Below are positions 48,916-63,263 of a stretch of DNA of 64,000 bases, piece after piece. Below the pieces are notes generated by a model that made no database searches, was not told where the DNA came from, and saw only the letters and a list, made by a program, of their open reading frames with translations. Positions within the stretch are counted from its first letter, which is position 1. Each line of letters begins with the position of its first letter. The position numbers and the translations under genes were made by a program. The DNA is from Cryptomeria japonica (lineage: Eukaryota; Streptophyta; Pinopsida; Cupressales; Cupressaceae), in contig NC_081405.1 in NCBI RefSeq assembly GCF_030272615.1, positions 607,649,677 through 607,713,676 on the forward strand. Reading direction: 5' to 3'.

Positions 48916-50790
48916 AAAACTTAATATCACCAAATGGAAATTAATATATCAATCAAGTAATCAAGCAACCTTATTATGTCAAATGTACCAAAGAGAAGAT
49001 TGTAACTAGTACATATCCATCTGAAGCTAGTAATCAAGAATCATGGTTAACTAATATACCATTTCTTTAGACATAGCCAAACAACTTTATGAAATATATT
49101 TACTTGTGGTAATCACATGAGAAATCAAGAGACCTGTCAACTAATAATGACATTTGTATCATTGGATAGAAAATCCATTAAGTTGACCCACTGTCAATAA
49201 CTTCGTGAGTTACTAACATCCTCATGTACCAAACATAGTCAAGTACCAAGGAAAAACACTAGAAGAACTATTGTTATCACTCTTACATCAAAATTGGACA
49301 CCACTGCAAGGTCATCAAACAAGAATACACCAAGTATTATAGCTTTGTATACAGACTTTCATCGATGTCACTTTTATTGTTACTATACACACTGAAATAT
49401 AATGCCTTGAAGCATGTCACTATCAAATAAAACAATTTGTACCTATAGAAAAAATGGTACAAGAAAAAGTTAATAGAAATCACAAGCTAAGTCAACAAAG
49501 CATGGTTTTCAAACTGTTCCTTATGCATGTTTTCTAACATTCTCTGCATGCACATTTTCTCATCCAACAAAAACCATCTGTAAGTTAAAATTTATTGTCC
49601 AAGTTCCAATATCACTATGAAATAGGTATAAAATTTCCCTAATATTCAACTCTTTCCTAAATGTGCTTGGGTCTTTCAATCTCATCAACTTGCTTAACTT
49701 GTTGTACAACACCATGGTTATCATGTTCGCAATATTTTATTAAGCATCTTAACCATCTTACATCAAGGACACTTTACTCTAAGTCCATTAATTTCTTACT
49801 CAAGAGCCCAGGACTATATCGTTGAACTTGATCATGGAATTCCATCAAGCATTAACTTCAAAATAAAAATGAGAAAGACTTATTACAATACATTGTCCTT
49901 CAGTAAAAGACAAAATCATTATCATCCAAATTCATTGTCATCATGCAAAGTTACACCTGTATTTGTTTGTGAAACCACTTTCACTTCTAAAACATAAAGA
50001 GCATTTGTGGATATCATGAGACTAAGAAATGTAACAATACCACAATGCAAGATCCACTTTCAAAACATTCATTTTCAATGACAACTTTAACACATATATA
50101 TATCCAGATGCATAGTTTATGACAAAACTCCAATTTAACGTGTGAAAAAAATATTCCTGTCATGATGAAGAATATGTTGTCCAAGCAAAGAACATAACTC
50201 TTAAAGTAATCATTGTCGGTCTTTACTATCATTACAAAATAGAAAAGAATTTCTAGATTCCACATCATACCAATCATTTATGGTGATATTGATGAAACAT
50301 AAGCTTCACATTGCAGCCAGATCTATCTTCATTATTGACTACTTGCAATTACCATATTTATATAATTAGATCATTGCAGTTATTAGCCACAAGCCATTGT
50401 TCTCTCAAAACATTCTGTCCAAATAAAATTTCTACAAACCATTATTCTCGCGTATTGCCTCAATTGAGAGAACAACTTATTGAAAGCAGAGAGTCAATCA
50501 TCAAAACAAAATTAGAAAGATGCCAAACTATTTTAATTGACCCATGAGGTAAATAGACTACCTCAAATATCTTGGGGATCCTTAGAAAATTAAACATTAG
50601 ATAACCCCCCCTAAGAACATGCAACCACTTAAAGACTAAGAGATAATCCTTATGCATCATGCACAAAATTAAGTTCTTCCTTCTCCTTTCCATTATTTAT
50701 TCTCCAGACCCATAGAAATCCATTTCCCTGATGATTTCTTCTTGCAAAAACTTATTTTACGATTAAATCCATGAAACTTATAGCAAACAA
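48916..50790. other. Noncoding interior, copy B
   Basis: Counterpart of 14,225-16,099. The last difference from copy A is at 49,687; beyond it the copies are identical. Confidence 0.4.
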
Positions 50791-51881
50791 CTGCAGATTT
50801 GCATTCTCCTATACCATCTTTTAGAGACAATTTATCATAATTTCTTGCAATATGGCCTCATTTGTTACATTTAAAGCATGTGATATTATCATAGTTCTTT
50901 TTCCAATCATTCTTCTTCATGTTAACCCAACATTCAGAAGCTCTATGACCATACTCAAAACAAGAATAGTAATAGCCCATAAAAGAACAATTATACCTCA
51001 TCAATTTACCTTGCCAAGAAGAAGCAAAACTTAGACATCTATTTGTTCTAATTCTTCCTCCCCTATTGATGTTCTCATGTTGTTTTCTTCCCACAATTTC
51101 TAGATCAGAAGCATGAAAATTCAAATTCACCTTAGTTCTAGGGGTTTTCATAACCTTAGAGCATTGTTCTTCCTGTAATCCTAGACCACCTTTGTCATTT
51201 GGAGCTTTTTGTGTATTAATGATCTTATCTAGAGACACAAATCTTTTCTCATTAATATTTTTCACCCCTTAGCTATTTTGAAACTTTATCTAAGTTCCTT
51301 ATAGAAACCACTTCCCATTCAAGATTTTCCCTGATATAGTTTTCTTGTTGAAGTTCTCTATTAAAATTATGGTTCTCTCTTATAAGTTGTTTAATCATAT
51401 CAAAAGCATTCAGGAGCTCATTTTCAAAATCAACCTTACTTCCTTGGTCATGATCAACATATTCCTTCTTAGATTTATCATTCCTTATGAAAAATAGTTT
51501 ACCAATTTCTTGATCAATTGTATGTTCAATAATAGTTTCTTTGGACTTAGTTTGACTACTTCCAGAACTGTGAAAATTAATGTCTTCTTCACTATCAGAT
51601 GTTGCACAACTAGTTTCAGTTTTCAAAGATATTTCTTCTTGTGATTCACCATTCTGATTTAGTTCAACTAGTTTGTTCCAAACTTCTTTTCCATTGCTAC
51701 AATGGATGACTTTTGGAATGATATCATTTGACTGACTATTAAAAATAACATTTAAAGCCTTAGCATTGTTTTCAAGAGCTTTCTCCTCCTTAAGTGTGAG
51801 AGGAGATGTTGTAGATACATTGCAACCACTTTCTACTGTTACCCACACATAAAATCGTAAAGAAGATAAATATGTCTCCAT
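50791..51881 (-). pseudogene. Ty1/copia gag (UBN2-like), copy B
   Basis: Identical to 16,100-17,190, with frames 51,881-51,273 and 51,265-50,858. Same broken zinc knuckles and the same stop between the two segments. Confidence 0.7.
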
Positions 51882-52150
51882 CTTGTGTTTTCACAAACCA
51901 AAATTTAATTCTTCAAGATGAAGAATTCCAAGATTAGGATATTTAATCATTTCAGAGTTATTAGTTATGTTATCAACTTCATTATTTCTCATATTAGATT
52001 CATGCAAAAGAATTTGATTACAATTTTGCTGTGGAAATCTTTTTCCCCTGTTCCCTCTACTATTTTCCATATAACCAAAACACCAAAAAAAACAAGAGGC
52101 TTCCGAAACCAAAATCAATCCTAGGTATGAAACCTTATGCAGGACCTTAC

Positions 52151-52163
52151 GCTCTGATACTAC
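52151..52163 (-). other. Primer binding site, minus-strand copia, copy B
   Basis: 'gctctgatactac' on plus; identical to 17,460-17,472. Confidence 0.7.
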
Positions 52164-52164
52164 T

Positions 52165-53431
52165 TGTTGGAAGAGTAATCACTCTGAGACAGGGGGGATG
52201 AATCAGAGTGAAGTGAATTTAATCTTTAAATGCACAAATTAAAACTCTAAGACAGTCATTAGACATTTAACAGAATGTAGGGATTTAATGAACTTTGAAT
52301 CAATATGATCTTTGAATGCAAGTGAAACTTTTAAATTAATATCCAACTCATAACAACTTTCACAAATCATAACTTTTCAAAAATTTTGATAATGTGAAGG
52401 AATGATATGTGAAGAACATAACAAATAGATTCACACAATGCAAATTTTGCAATCTTAAAATATGACAGATTTGACCACATGAAGAATGAACATATTTTGA
52501 ACATTTTTAAAGTATTAGAGCATTAATTGAAAGATCACATCAATAAGTAATAGAATGAAAGAAATATGACATTACATAACACATATATTTCTTGAGTGGG
52601 AAAACCCTCATGGGGTATAAAAAAAAAATCAAAACTATCTCTTTATTTAATCTCAAAACGTCAACTGTTTACAATGGTTGAGTCCAACTCAACCCCTAGC
52701 TTCAACTATCTATAATGGTGGAGTCCAACTCAACACCTTAACATAATAGTAATCAATAGTTCAACCAACATTGTACACTCCAAGGGTCTTGTAATTGCAA
52801 TGATTTGTTCAATCATAACATCTAAGTAGTATATAGTTAAAAGATATGCATTACAGTCCCTCAATTCTGAACAAATGATATTTCAAAAAAATTCAAATAT
52901 GTTAAACCATCTTTCTCAAAGAACTGTTGTTTTATATTCTTTTTCAATCTCTTTATATTTAACACTAATAACTTTCTAAAACTTATCTATCTTCACTAAA
53001 TCAACAACACAACAATGGTTGCAAGAGTACAGTTTATAGGTCAAAATCTAATAATTAAAAAAAAATCTTGTTCAACCACACTACACATACCCTAGTTAAG
53101 TAGGGTTTTCATGATTTGAAAACAAAGGACCGTTACATGAATAAGAAACAATCCAAGTTTAGAATCTCATACAAGTTAGGGTTTTTAAACTATGGTTATC
53201 AAAATAAAACCACACATTATTCTTTTTCAATTGTAATATTCCCCCTTTCATTTTCAAAAATAAGTAAGTGGAAAAATGATCCATTTTTTTTAAAACTATA
53301 ACTTCTTTGAAAATAAGTGTAGCCTTTCAAGATTAGTTGAACGCGAACCAACACTAATCTTGTAGTAATATTTTCTAGTTCTTTTCCTTGTTCACGTTTC
53401 CTTTTCATCTTGCAAGTTCACATTCGAATAA
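52165..53431 (-). mobile_element. 5' LTR of minus-strand copia element, copy B (outer edge uncertain)
   Basis: Identical to 17,474-18,740. The outer boundary was not located. Confidence 0.5.
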
Positions 53432-55615
53432 AAACATAAATAATGTAAAAAGGTTACCTCAATAATGGAAATTCAAACTAGGAAACCAATCACATGAAAA
53501 TCTCAGTTACCTCCGCTTTTAGCTCAAAATAAGTCTATAAACAAATTTGTCATCCATCAAAGTCCAACATATTTGAAACTCACAATAGTATTTTAGCTAG
53601 AACAGATTGAGTCTGAACTTGTGTATACATCATGGCGGCTAGGGTTTGGGCTTGCCTTTGAACCAAAAGATAAAACATAGTTTGTCTGCCCTATTCCTTT
53701 CAAAGATCTTCAAAATACTTTGGAAAGTATAATAGTCATTTGAAATCCAGATAAACAAGACACAAATACATTTTAACTGCATAAAAATGCCACATCACCA
53801 ATTTCATGTGAGGTAATTTTTTTTGGTAGAAAGGACACAAAATGTTTACTTTGCATGAGAGTCTAAGTTTCCTTTTTGCCCGATATAAAATAGTTTATCA
53901 AAACACATTATCACTTCAAGTCTGGATATTAAACCATGTGAATGATCGATAAAAATGATTTGCCAATTTTAATAGTAAAATATGCATTCCAACTCAGACT
54001 TGTAGTTAACTGCCATGTGTTCAATGCTGCAAAGTACCATATAAAGAGTGGAGCCTGCAAAGTATAACCACAATTAAACGATTCAGTTTTTCAAGACATA
54101 TATATATGATGAGATAATGTAAACCATTAGTGACGAAAGGACCAATTAATATATGTATATATGGCAACGTCCCAAATATTAATTTGAATTTTCAAGTCAA
54201 ATGTGAATGTGCTAAGTATTATTTCAAATTCAAAGCACCTAAATATGAAATGTCAACTGTATATGCCTGAACGAAATCAACAAAGATCATGCTTAAATTT
54301 CATCAAGATCAAAATAAAATATATATCACCTAAAAGAATAATGCAACCTTGTGAATGAATATGCCTCATGTCTACAGAGGAAGCTAAGAGATCAGTACCA
54401 AAAAACCTGGATAAAAACCAACATCAAAATACAAAATACTGAACAATATACTTAATACCAAAACTGAGTTTTCCAAATAAATCACCAAGATGCCAAGCCA
54501 ACCCATCTATTTTGACATCAAGGAAAAATCATAAACAAGAAGTCAACAAAGACTTGTGGAGGTCGCATGGAAACAAAGTCCTAGGATGTAGAGGAAGACA
54601 GTGAGATTGATGGAGATCACCTAGGCTGGAGGACATTTTCCCTTTTTGTTGTTCAGTCCCTATTTTTTCCTACCTTGATGGTGTCGGGTGCTAGCTTTTG
54701 CCCCCTCTTGCTCACTTGGTCTTTAGTTTGTGTTTCTCTTGAGGGTCGTTCTCGAGGTGTTGATATTTTTGGGCCATTTGTTTTTGGTGAAATGTTTTGC
54801 TTTCTTGTCACACTCCTTTTGGGCTCTTTTTTGAGGTATAGTGTGGGCTAAAGGCTTTGTGATCCATTTTTGTGCAGGGTCTTGGGGGTTGTACCCCTCT
54901 TGTAGCACGAGATTGGATTTTTTCATGTATTGATCTTTAGTGGCTTCTTTTGTTGTTGGAGGTTTGTTCCTATCATTGAGGTGGTTGTATAGTGGCTCAT
55001 TTGTTCTTTGTCTCCCCTGGTGTTTTTTTGAGATTTATGCTTATGTGAGAGAGGTTTTTAGGCTAGGGGTATTTTTTTAAACTCTTGGGTTTGAGATTTT
55101 TGTGTTGATGGGGTCTTCTTTTCATTTCTTTCACATTTCAATTCTTTGGTCAACCTTTATTGGGGTTTCAGTTGTCCTTCTACTTTTTCTGTATGCGGCC
55201 TTGACCTTTTTTCTTCAGTTTTAACTTCCTTGGTTTTCTTTAGTCTTTCCTATGGAGATGGTTGTGGTTGGAAATGACAAGAGGGGTTATGGTTGGGTTG
55301 ATGATGCCTTGTTTCTTGGCTCCAAGGGAGCTATTGATGCCCTCTCTTTTCAATTCCTTCCTTTCTCTCCTATTAAGTTGAAGTTCTTGATGGGTAAGGT
55401 TGGCTTTGTGTTTTTTTTGGGACCAACACTTTAATGCACATTATGTGGTAGGATTGATGATGATTTTGAAGATTATGAAAATATATTATAACCAGTGTGT
55501 GGCTTTTGATTTGGCCATTTCCTTTTTACATTTTTCTTTGATTGGGTTTACCCCTCCACTGTACTCTATAAATAATATCATTTTCTTTCTTTGCTTATAA
55601 TTTTTTGATGGTATA
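53432..55615. other. No recognised gene, copy B
   Basis: Identical to 18,741-20,924; AT-rich then T/G-rich, only short motif-free frames. Confidence 0.35.
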
Positions 55616-56531
55616 AAGAACTGGTAATAATGGTTTAAAGTGTTGATGGAAGGATTTCTAGTAAAAATCTTATTATAAGGATATATGGCCCCAATTTGAG
55701 TTCTTGCATTAAATGAATCCACGTTTAATATTGGTGAGGTAACATTGACATCATTAGATTTCTTGATTGATGAATAGCAAAGAACTTGATATCTTAGATT
55801 GGTGCAAAAGTGTTCTACTTCTAAAACTCCTTGCTTATGTAGGCCTAATCCTTTTCCTTTACATTCTATGATTTTATAGATTTTATTTGCAATAAGGTAT
55901 TTGTTATTTTAGAAGCAAGATAATGAACCATTGTGTGGTTAAAATAATGAATGTTTTGTATCTTATCTTCTACTTAAATAAAGTATACTTTAACAGAGGT
56001 GGACAATCTTAGTTGATGAGTAGATGCGTTAGATGTGGACAAGCACATAATATTAAATTTGTTTATTAATGGTAGGATCTTGCTCAAATATCATATCATC
56101 TTATATTTTATGACCATAGATATGATCTTCATCAAAATATTAGACTAGGTTGATTGTCATGATCACAAATAGGATCCTGAATTTTTTTTATCTTGTTTCA
56201 TATTGCTTTGGAATTTTGTCTTGGCATAGATCCAATGGTTCATAAAATGGGATATGAGCTTGGATAGGGATAGGATATTATTGAATGGACTTACAATTTT
56301 GGCAATGTAATAATATATTATGTACAAGAAGCTCTTGAGTGAAATTAATAGGTGATGGAGTGCATGATGGTGAGAGATGTTTTGATTGTGTCAGATTAGT
56401 GTTGTGAAGGGAGGGAATATTATTTTTTGTACAATGGAGCTTAAGATCCTTTCTTATTAGTCCTAAAAGGAAATCCCAAAAGGTGAATTCATTGGATAGA
56501 ATTTTCGATTGAGACAAATTAAATATCAATA
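55616..56531 (-). pseudogene. Gypsy-like fragment with G-patch-like segment, copy B
   Basis: Identical to 20,925-21,840, including the GKGLGLHKQG core at about 55,820-55,860. Confidence 0.35.
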
Positions 56532-57005
56532 ATATAGATGAATGAAGGATTGTGATAGGATATGAAGGCTACAAGGATATCTCAATTTTGTGACTAGGAT
56601 AAGGATTTTAGATATGTATGGGTGATAGGGATTAGGGATATGGTTTGGCTTTAAAGAAGCCTTTGGGTGAAGGATTCTTCTCCCTTGTAAAAGGAAAAAG
56701 GATAGAGGACAACCAATAAGTAGTTATTTGAATAATAGTTAGAGTTAATATTTTCTTCAATTATTAAGTTATACCCAACGAAGTCATCCTTACCTTTTCT
56801 TAATGCATAGTCTAGGAATTTTTATAAGGGAACATCAATGGATAAGTATTAAGGATTGATAGGGGACTTTATGCTAGTTGGATAATATATTAGAGATGGG
56901 GATGAGGATTTGAGAGATGAATTAGAGATGGGGAATTGAGATATGGATTAAGGTTTTGGATTGAATAGTGATTTATCTTGTAAAGGTTGTGATAAGGATG
57001 ACCAA
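56532..57005. other. Purine-rich low-complexity stretch, copy B
   Basis: Identical to 21,841-22,314. Confidence 0.5.
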
Positions 57006-57010
57006 TATAT

Positions 57011-58093
57011 TGTTGGCTTGATGATGATTCTAATGAATTCATCATATGATGTCATTGATGAAACACATTCACACACATATGTTCATATTGTTTACCGGTG
57101 TAACTTCATAGTTGTTTACACTTTAATCGGTATACTAGAGGTTTATATCTAACCGGTACTTCGTAACAATCAGTATATGCATGGTGATAGGCAATGGTTA
57201 TACATAAATCAACATCAACAAGGAGTATCAAGGCCAGCGAAGATTATCACTGGAGTATCAAGGATAACGATTTATATGTTTAACTCCAACTGGTATTGAT
57301 TGTTCCAACCAATATTTGCTGACTGTGTGATAAGTTATCACAAGTTGTGATGAGTTATCCTCGCCGACAAGACTTGGCGGTATTTTTGTGATGAGTTATT
57401 ATCACTTGACAAGATACACTGCACCTAGGTAATCATGTTATGATTTCTTGAGGCCGACATGAAATGTAAATGTCTATTTATTGACATCACAATTAGTTAT
57501 TTTTAAATCAGCGAAAGTGATATGTTATGTGTGAAGGTAGAAAGAGGAGTTAAGTGCATAGAACAGAATCTATACAAACAAGTTTTGCTATCACTAGATC
57601 ACATCACCTGTTGTTTTCTAACCACTACAACAGTCAAATCCCTTAACCAAGTAAACTCTAACAAGCTTCATTGTTCAAATCCTCTAACCAGGTGATCCAT
57701 TAGTTTGGATTTAGAAATCCTACACTGAGGTTACTCATTACACGGTACTACGTTTTACTGGGTATAGATTTTAACTAAGCTTTGGGATCTTTAAAAGGAT
57801 TCACTCCTAGCAGAGCATTTTTGTAGACCCTAACTGGTCAGTTATCTATTAGTGTAGATAGTTAACTTGTGAGTACCATCTCATCGTGGTTTTTACCTAT
57901 TGGGGTTTTCCACGTATAAGCACTTGTTTTATGGTGGATTTTTTACTTATTCTGGATGTTGTTATATAATTTATGATTGCATGCATATTGTTTAACAAAC
58001 TTGTTAAGTTTATCTACCGGTCAGTGTTTATAGTAGTACTATTTTGGGCGTCACTGATTCACTCCCCTCTCTCATTGTTTTACAAGTCCATCA
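57011..58093 (+). repeat. 5' LTR, copy B
   Basis: Identical to 22,320-23,402. Confidence 0.9.
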
Positions 58094-58161
58094 ATTGGTA
58101 TCAGAGCCAAACTTCCTTAAAGGATAATCACTTGGAAGGAAACCCTAAAGCCATAGGGGAT

Positions 58162-59325
58162 ATGAGCTACTTTGAGATGGCTAGAGAGCTTGAGTCTAGT
58201 AGAAATGAGCTTGAAACCCTAAGGGTCAAACTGAAAGCTTTTCAAGTAAAAAGGAGAGAGCTAACTAAAAAACTATTAGAAATATTTGATAATCATTCTT
58301 TAGATGAGGCCAATATTCATGCTTTAACTAAGGAAGTTGAAAAACTAAACAATGAAATGATTAATCTAAGGAGAGAGCTAGAAGGTCTTACTATCCACAT
58401 GAGTCAGGAACTGTAAGCCAGAAGAGCTGTTGAAGATCTTATCAAGGAAAGAAATCATGGGATTGCCAAGCTCAATCAAGAGAATGCTACCTTTCCCGAG
58501 AATTTGAATGGAAAAAGAGAAGAAAAAGAGAACCTACTACTAGATCTTGAATTAACATCATCTCTGAGAGAGGACCTGTCAAAATATAATGAAGTTCTCA
58601 CCAGAGAGCTTACTGAAGAAATAAGAAATTAGAGAAGTTAAACATAAGTTCCATCTTGCTAGAAGAACAACTTCAACCATAAAGAATGAAGGGTGATACC
58701 TCTGGACTTGGTTTTCACACATTTGAAAAAAGGTGAATCCTCTTGTATCAAGAGAAACACTCTTAATAATAAATCTTCTCCTAAGGTCAAGAAACCTACC
58801 AGTAACAAGGTCTTTAAACCTGTTTGTTTTGTTTTCCATAAACTTGGTCACACTACAAATGTTTGTAGAGACAAACCTAACATAAATGCAAGCTACAATA
58901 CTAATGCTAGGTATGAGTCCAAGAAATTTGAAGGTCATTGCTTCACATGTAGAATGCATGGACATAGATCAGTTGAGTGCAGATATGGAGAAAATAATCC
59001 TGTACTACATATACATCCAAGACGAAATGGCAACTGGATGAGAAATTTTGATAACCAAGTCAACATGAACTGGCAAAGACCATACGACAACTGGTTTAGT
59101 TAATTTGAGATGGAAAAGGTAACAAATATCATTTGCACCATCTGTAATAACTTTGGTCATGTGGCTATGAATCACAGAAGAAGAACAGAGAGAAGTAATG
59201 TAGGACCTTGGAAATCATCTAGTATGGCCTTCTATCACTGTAACAAACCGGGGCACTTGGCAAAACTCTGTAGATCCATAAACAGCAAATCGGTCAATCC
59301 TTTTAAAAATCTGAAAGGAAAGTAG
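58162..59325 (+). pseudogene. Gag-like coiled coil with zinc-knuckle relics, copy B
   Basis: Identical to 23,471-24,634: the same in-frame TAA after MSQEL, and only one of four knuckles intact. Confidence 0.7.
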
Positions 59326-59909
59326 AAAGTTAATATTGAAGAAACCAGAGAAGAAATGAATCGGATATGAAAGAAAAAGAGTGATGACTCACCTAGAGAA
59401 GAAACCGTTCCTTCACCAAATGTGGAAAATCCTGCACCGGTGAATTAAGCCCTTTTAATATGGCTAAGGGGAACTTAACGATAAATCTACCTCATGACTC
59501 CTGAAAATGAATGAGTGGTAAGAGAATTTGTATGCATGAAATTTTGATAACTTTTTGTTAATCGGTTATCAACCAGTTTTACATCTATGTATCTTTAAGA
59601 AGTGAAATTAGGGTTTGCAACCCTAACGGGCGAGCATTTAATACAGTAGGTAAAAAGGATAAAAATGGGTTTTCACTTTGTTATTTTACCCTAATGCTTT
59701 CGAGAAAGAAATTTTGAGTGCTTGTAGAGCTAAGAAAAAATTGTTGGTTGATATTTGTCGAAGCTACATTGCGATTTGTGTAATCAAGCTGATTTGAAGG
59801 TTGCAAAATACTAAACTGGTGTGCACTTGGGCATTCAACCAGTAAATGAGGCAGCATGCGAGAAATAATTTATTTATTTGAATAATCTTGCTTCGAATCT
59901 AGTGTATTT

Positions 59910-62900
59910 GAAATGGCATTGTCTTCTAAACCTGTAGAGAGATTAATGATTACATATGAACCTATGGAAGTTGTTGAAGTGGAAAAAATTGTGTCGTATA
60001 ATGCATTGTCACTAGTTCCTAGTGGTGTTATAGAGGTGTCTTATAATGCTTTGATTGCAAGATTGAGGATCTAGGATCATTATCTATTTACACTCAGTTA
60101 AAATCCCTTTGCAATGAGAATAGGAAGATTCAATTAGAATATATTAGGGTTTATGAAAAAGATTTTCATAACGCTGCTTACTTGCTTGAAGATTTTGAAG
60201 AACACATCTAAATTATTTTGAGTTGAGTTCATGGGGAGAACATGTATTTGGAAAGGACTCATAGTATAACCAAGGAATACATTCAGGTTGTAATTGGTTT
60301 TTGCTCAACAGACGAAGTACTTGTGCTGAGGCGTATTTCAAAAAAGACAGTATACACTCTAACCGGATCAACATCTGACAAGCATGCTTTTTCTGTCAAT
60401 AACATCAGGGACCCAGTAATAAATTGGCAGCTATGGTTATAGGCTATAGGGTATTTTATTCTAGCAAATTAAACAGCGTTCCATCAACAGCGGTGCATAC
60501 TGCTTACAAGATGATAGATGAAAATGGTAATTATGACCTATGTGACACCATAAGGAGCCAATTAATGTTAAATCTTCAGTCTATCAAGAAGGACAATAGT
60601 CTAAAGTTCAAATTTGGACAATAACTGATCTTTCTATTCTTTTATTTTCAAAATTTCCTATTGGGAATAGGTGATCTTGAGTGGTCTAAGGATCTACCGA
60701 TATCTTCCTAGCTCAAGAACAATATTAAGGTTGTGAAGAACACCTTTTCTACTGCAATGAACAAATACTTCAATGGGTTTCAGAAGAAAATGAGCATGAG
60801 ATTAAGATTGCCTAAGGATGTGGTAAAATAATTTTCCAAGGACATTGTTTTCACAGTTACCACTGATTTTTGTTTGATGGAGGTAATTGAACCTAGAGAA
60901 GAAGAAATGTAAGATTTAACTATGACTTACTTATTAGTTATGCTAATAACCTGTTAGCATCTCCAAAGGATAAAGAGAGGGCAAAACAAGATATTGTTGA
61001 AGTCTAGACTGCACAAGCTGAAATCACTATTGCTCCTATCACAAGTGGTAAAGGTAAGAAAAAGAAGGCTGAGCAAGCACCTCTGGTGATGAAGAATACA
61101 AGGGTGACACAGAGTGTCCAAACCAAAAAGGAACCGGCACCCAACTTTTATGCTAAGAAGGACAATGCATCAAAGAAAAGAGGTCAAAAACTAATTCTCC
61201 AAGAAGAATCTAAAGGCACTAACATTGAGGACGAACCCAAAAAGATGAAAGCAATCGACAGAGTAGCTAAGAAAGTGAAGGAAGTGACAAAGGTAGGTGT
61301 GCCTTTTGATATCTCAACTTAGAAGCTTGAGACCCACTTTGAAAGAACGGTGAAAACATTAGGGAGAAACAGATTTGACAATGTCAGAGATCATTTTGAT
61401 TCTTTCACTGTAGAAGAAAAGGAGCAAATCATTCAGCAGGTAATCAATCATTTATGCCATTACAATACATTACCACATTAGCTTGAAAAAGACATCTCTA
61501 ATTCCTTGTATACTATTCTTTTTAATAAATGGGAGGAAGCTATAAAGAAAGAAAATGGAATCATAGATGATGTACTTGTGGAATATTTTCCTAAATTATC
61601 CAAGGACGAGTTGAATGTGCTGGTTGATAAGTATAAAGTTCATTTTCCTTATAGAAGATGATCATTGAAAAGTGCAAACTATTGAGACTGAGACTCATCA
61701 GATTGCTCAAAGTATCAAACACTCTGAAGATCTTATACCATCTGATAAGGATGAACAAGATACTATTGATAGACCTGAAATGGATGAAGAAGAAATTATG
61801 CAAGATGATGTTGTCTATCCTATCAAGAAGAAGGATGACACTATTATTCAAGTTGTTGATGATATTCAGGATTCAATTGATCTATGTGTAGACATCATTG
61901 CACTAGATATGGAGCCACCTAAAATCACTAACTTATAGGCTACTTTAGTTGAGAAACTAACAACTCATCCAAAAGTAGACATTCCACTAGCAATAGAGCA
62001 ACTTGAGAAACCCCGATCTCCCCCAGTTTCAGAGGATACTCAGAAGGAATCTATTAAAAATGTTGACACACAAATTTCTGAATAGGGAACAAAGAAAGGC
62101 TAAGAGAAAGCAATTGTTAAGGTAAAATCTTCTGAACTGGCAAAAACTTTAGTCTTACAACAAATTGATGAAGATGATGATGACTCATTAGGCATCTCAG
62201 GGGCTATAAATGTTGATAATATGAGTGCATCCGAAATGATGAAGATTGCAACTATCATGAAATCTATAGCACATAAGAAGAGACTTAAAGAGCAAAGAAT
62301 GTAAGCTCAAACAATTCAGAATGCAGTAGATATTCTATCTAGTCTACTACCGGAAACTTCTACAGGACATCTGAGAACCCCTATTAGCAAACTTGGTCAA
62401 TTAGTTGCTGATGCATCTGACCAAATCAAGTCACTTGAAGAAGCAACACAAACTTATGCTGAAAAAAGTTACAAGAAGAAGTATGGAGAGCAACTTATAA
62501 AAGAAATTGATTCAAGGAAACTTGGTCTAACTTTTAACAAAGATTTATTGAGAAAAGCTATTGAAACAGGAGGAAAATAGCTTGCTTCTACTTCTAATGT
62601 TTCATTCTTTTATTTTGATATCACTAAAAAACAAATTGAAGTAGAGAAAGAGCTAGAAACGATATGTAATGCATATGTCCCACTTCAGGACTCTATTTTT
62701 TTTTTAACAAATCTGTGGATGATTTGCACAACAGGTTGGATACCTATGATCTTGAGAAAGAAAAAAGACTCCGGTCACTAAAGGAATTGAAGAGTCTACT
62801 CACATCCCAAGTGGATATACTACAAAGAGCCTACACAAATGCAAAAGCTATCTTAGCAACTCTAGAAACATAAATATTGGATTCCATGGAAGAGTTCAAT

Positions 62901-62951
62901 ACATAGAATATGTCTACGCTTGAGTACACTCAGAATGTGCAGGAAACATGA
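59910..62951 (+). pseudogene. Second ORF region of unknown function, copy B
   Basis: Identical to 25,219-28,260, with the same stops and frameshifts. Confidence 0.5.
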
Positions 62952-63263
62952 ATAAATGCCCTATCATAAGAAGAAATTCAATGTTATTTTCATGAGACTT
63001 GTGTATGCATGATCCCTAATTCAGTTTTTAAGTTTTTGTAAAACATTGTGATACAAACTTTTCTATATATATATATATTTCTTTTCAATTTGTCATTGTT
63101 GTCAAAGGGGGAGTAGAAATATATGTATGTGTGTTCTTAAAATTTTATATGATGTATGTATTAAAGGGGAGCACATGTATATGTGCAAAAAAAAATTTAA
63201 GCACACTTAGCGGTATTACTGTAAAATTTTCTAAGTGTTGCCATCAATGCCAAAGGGGAAGAT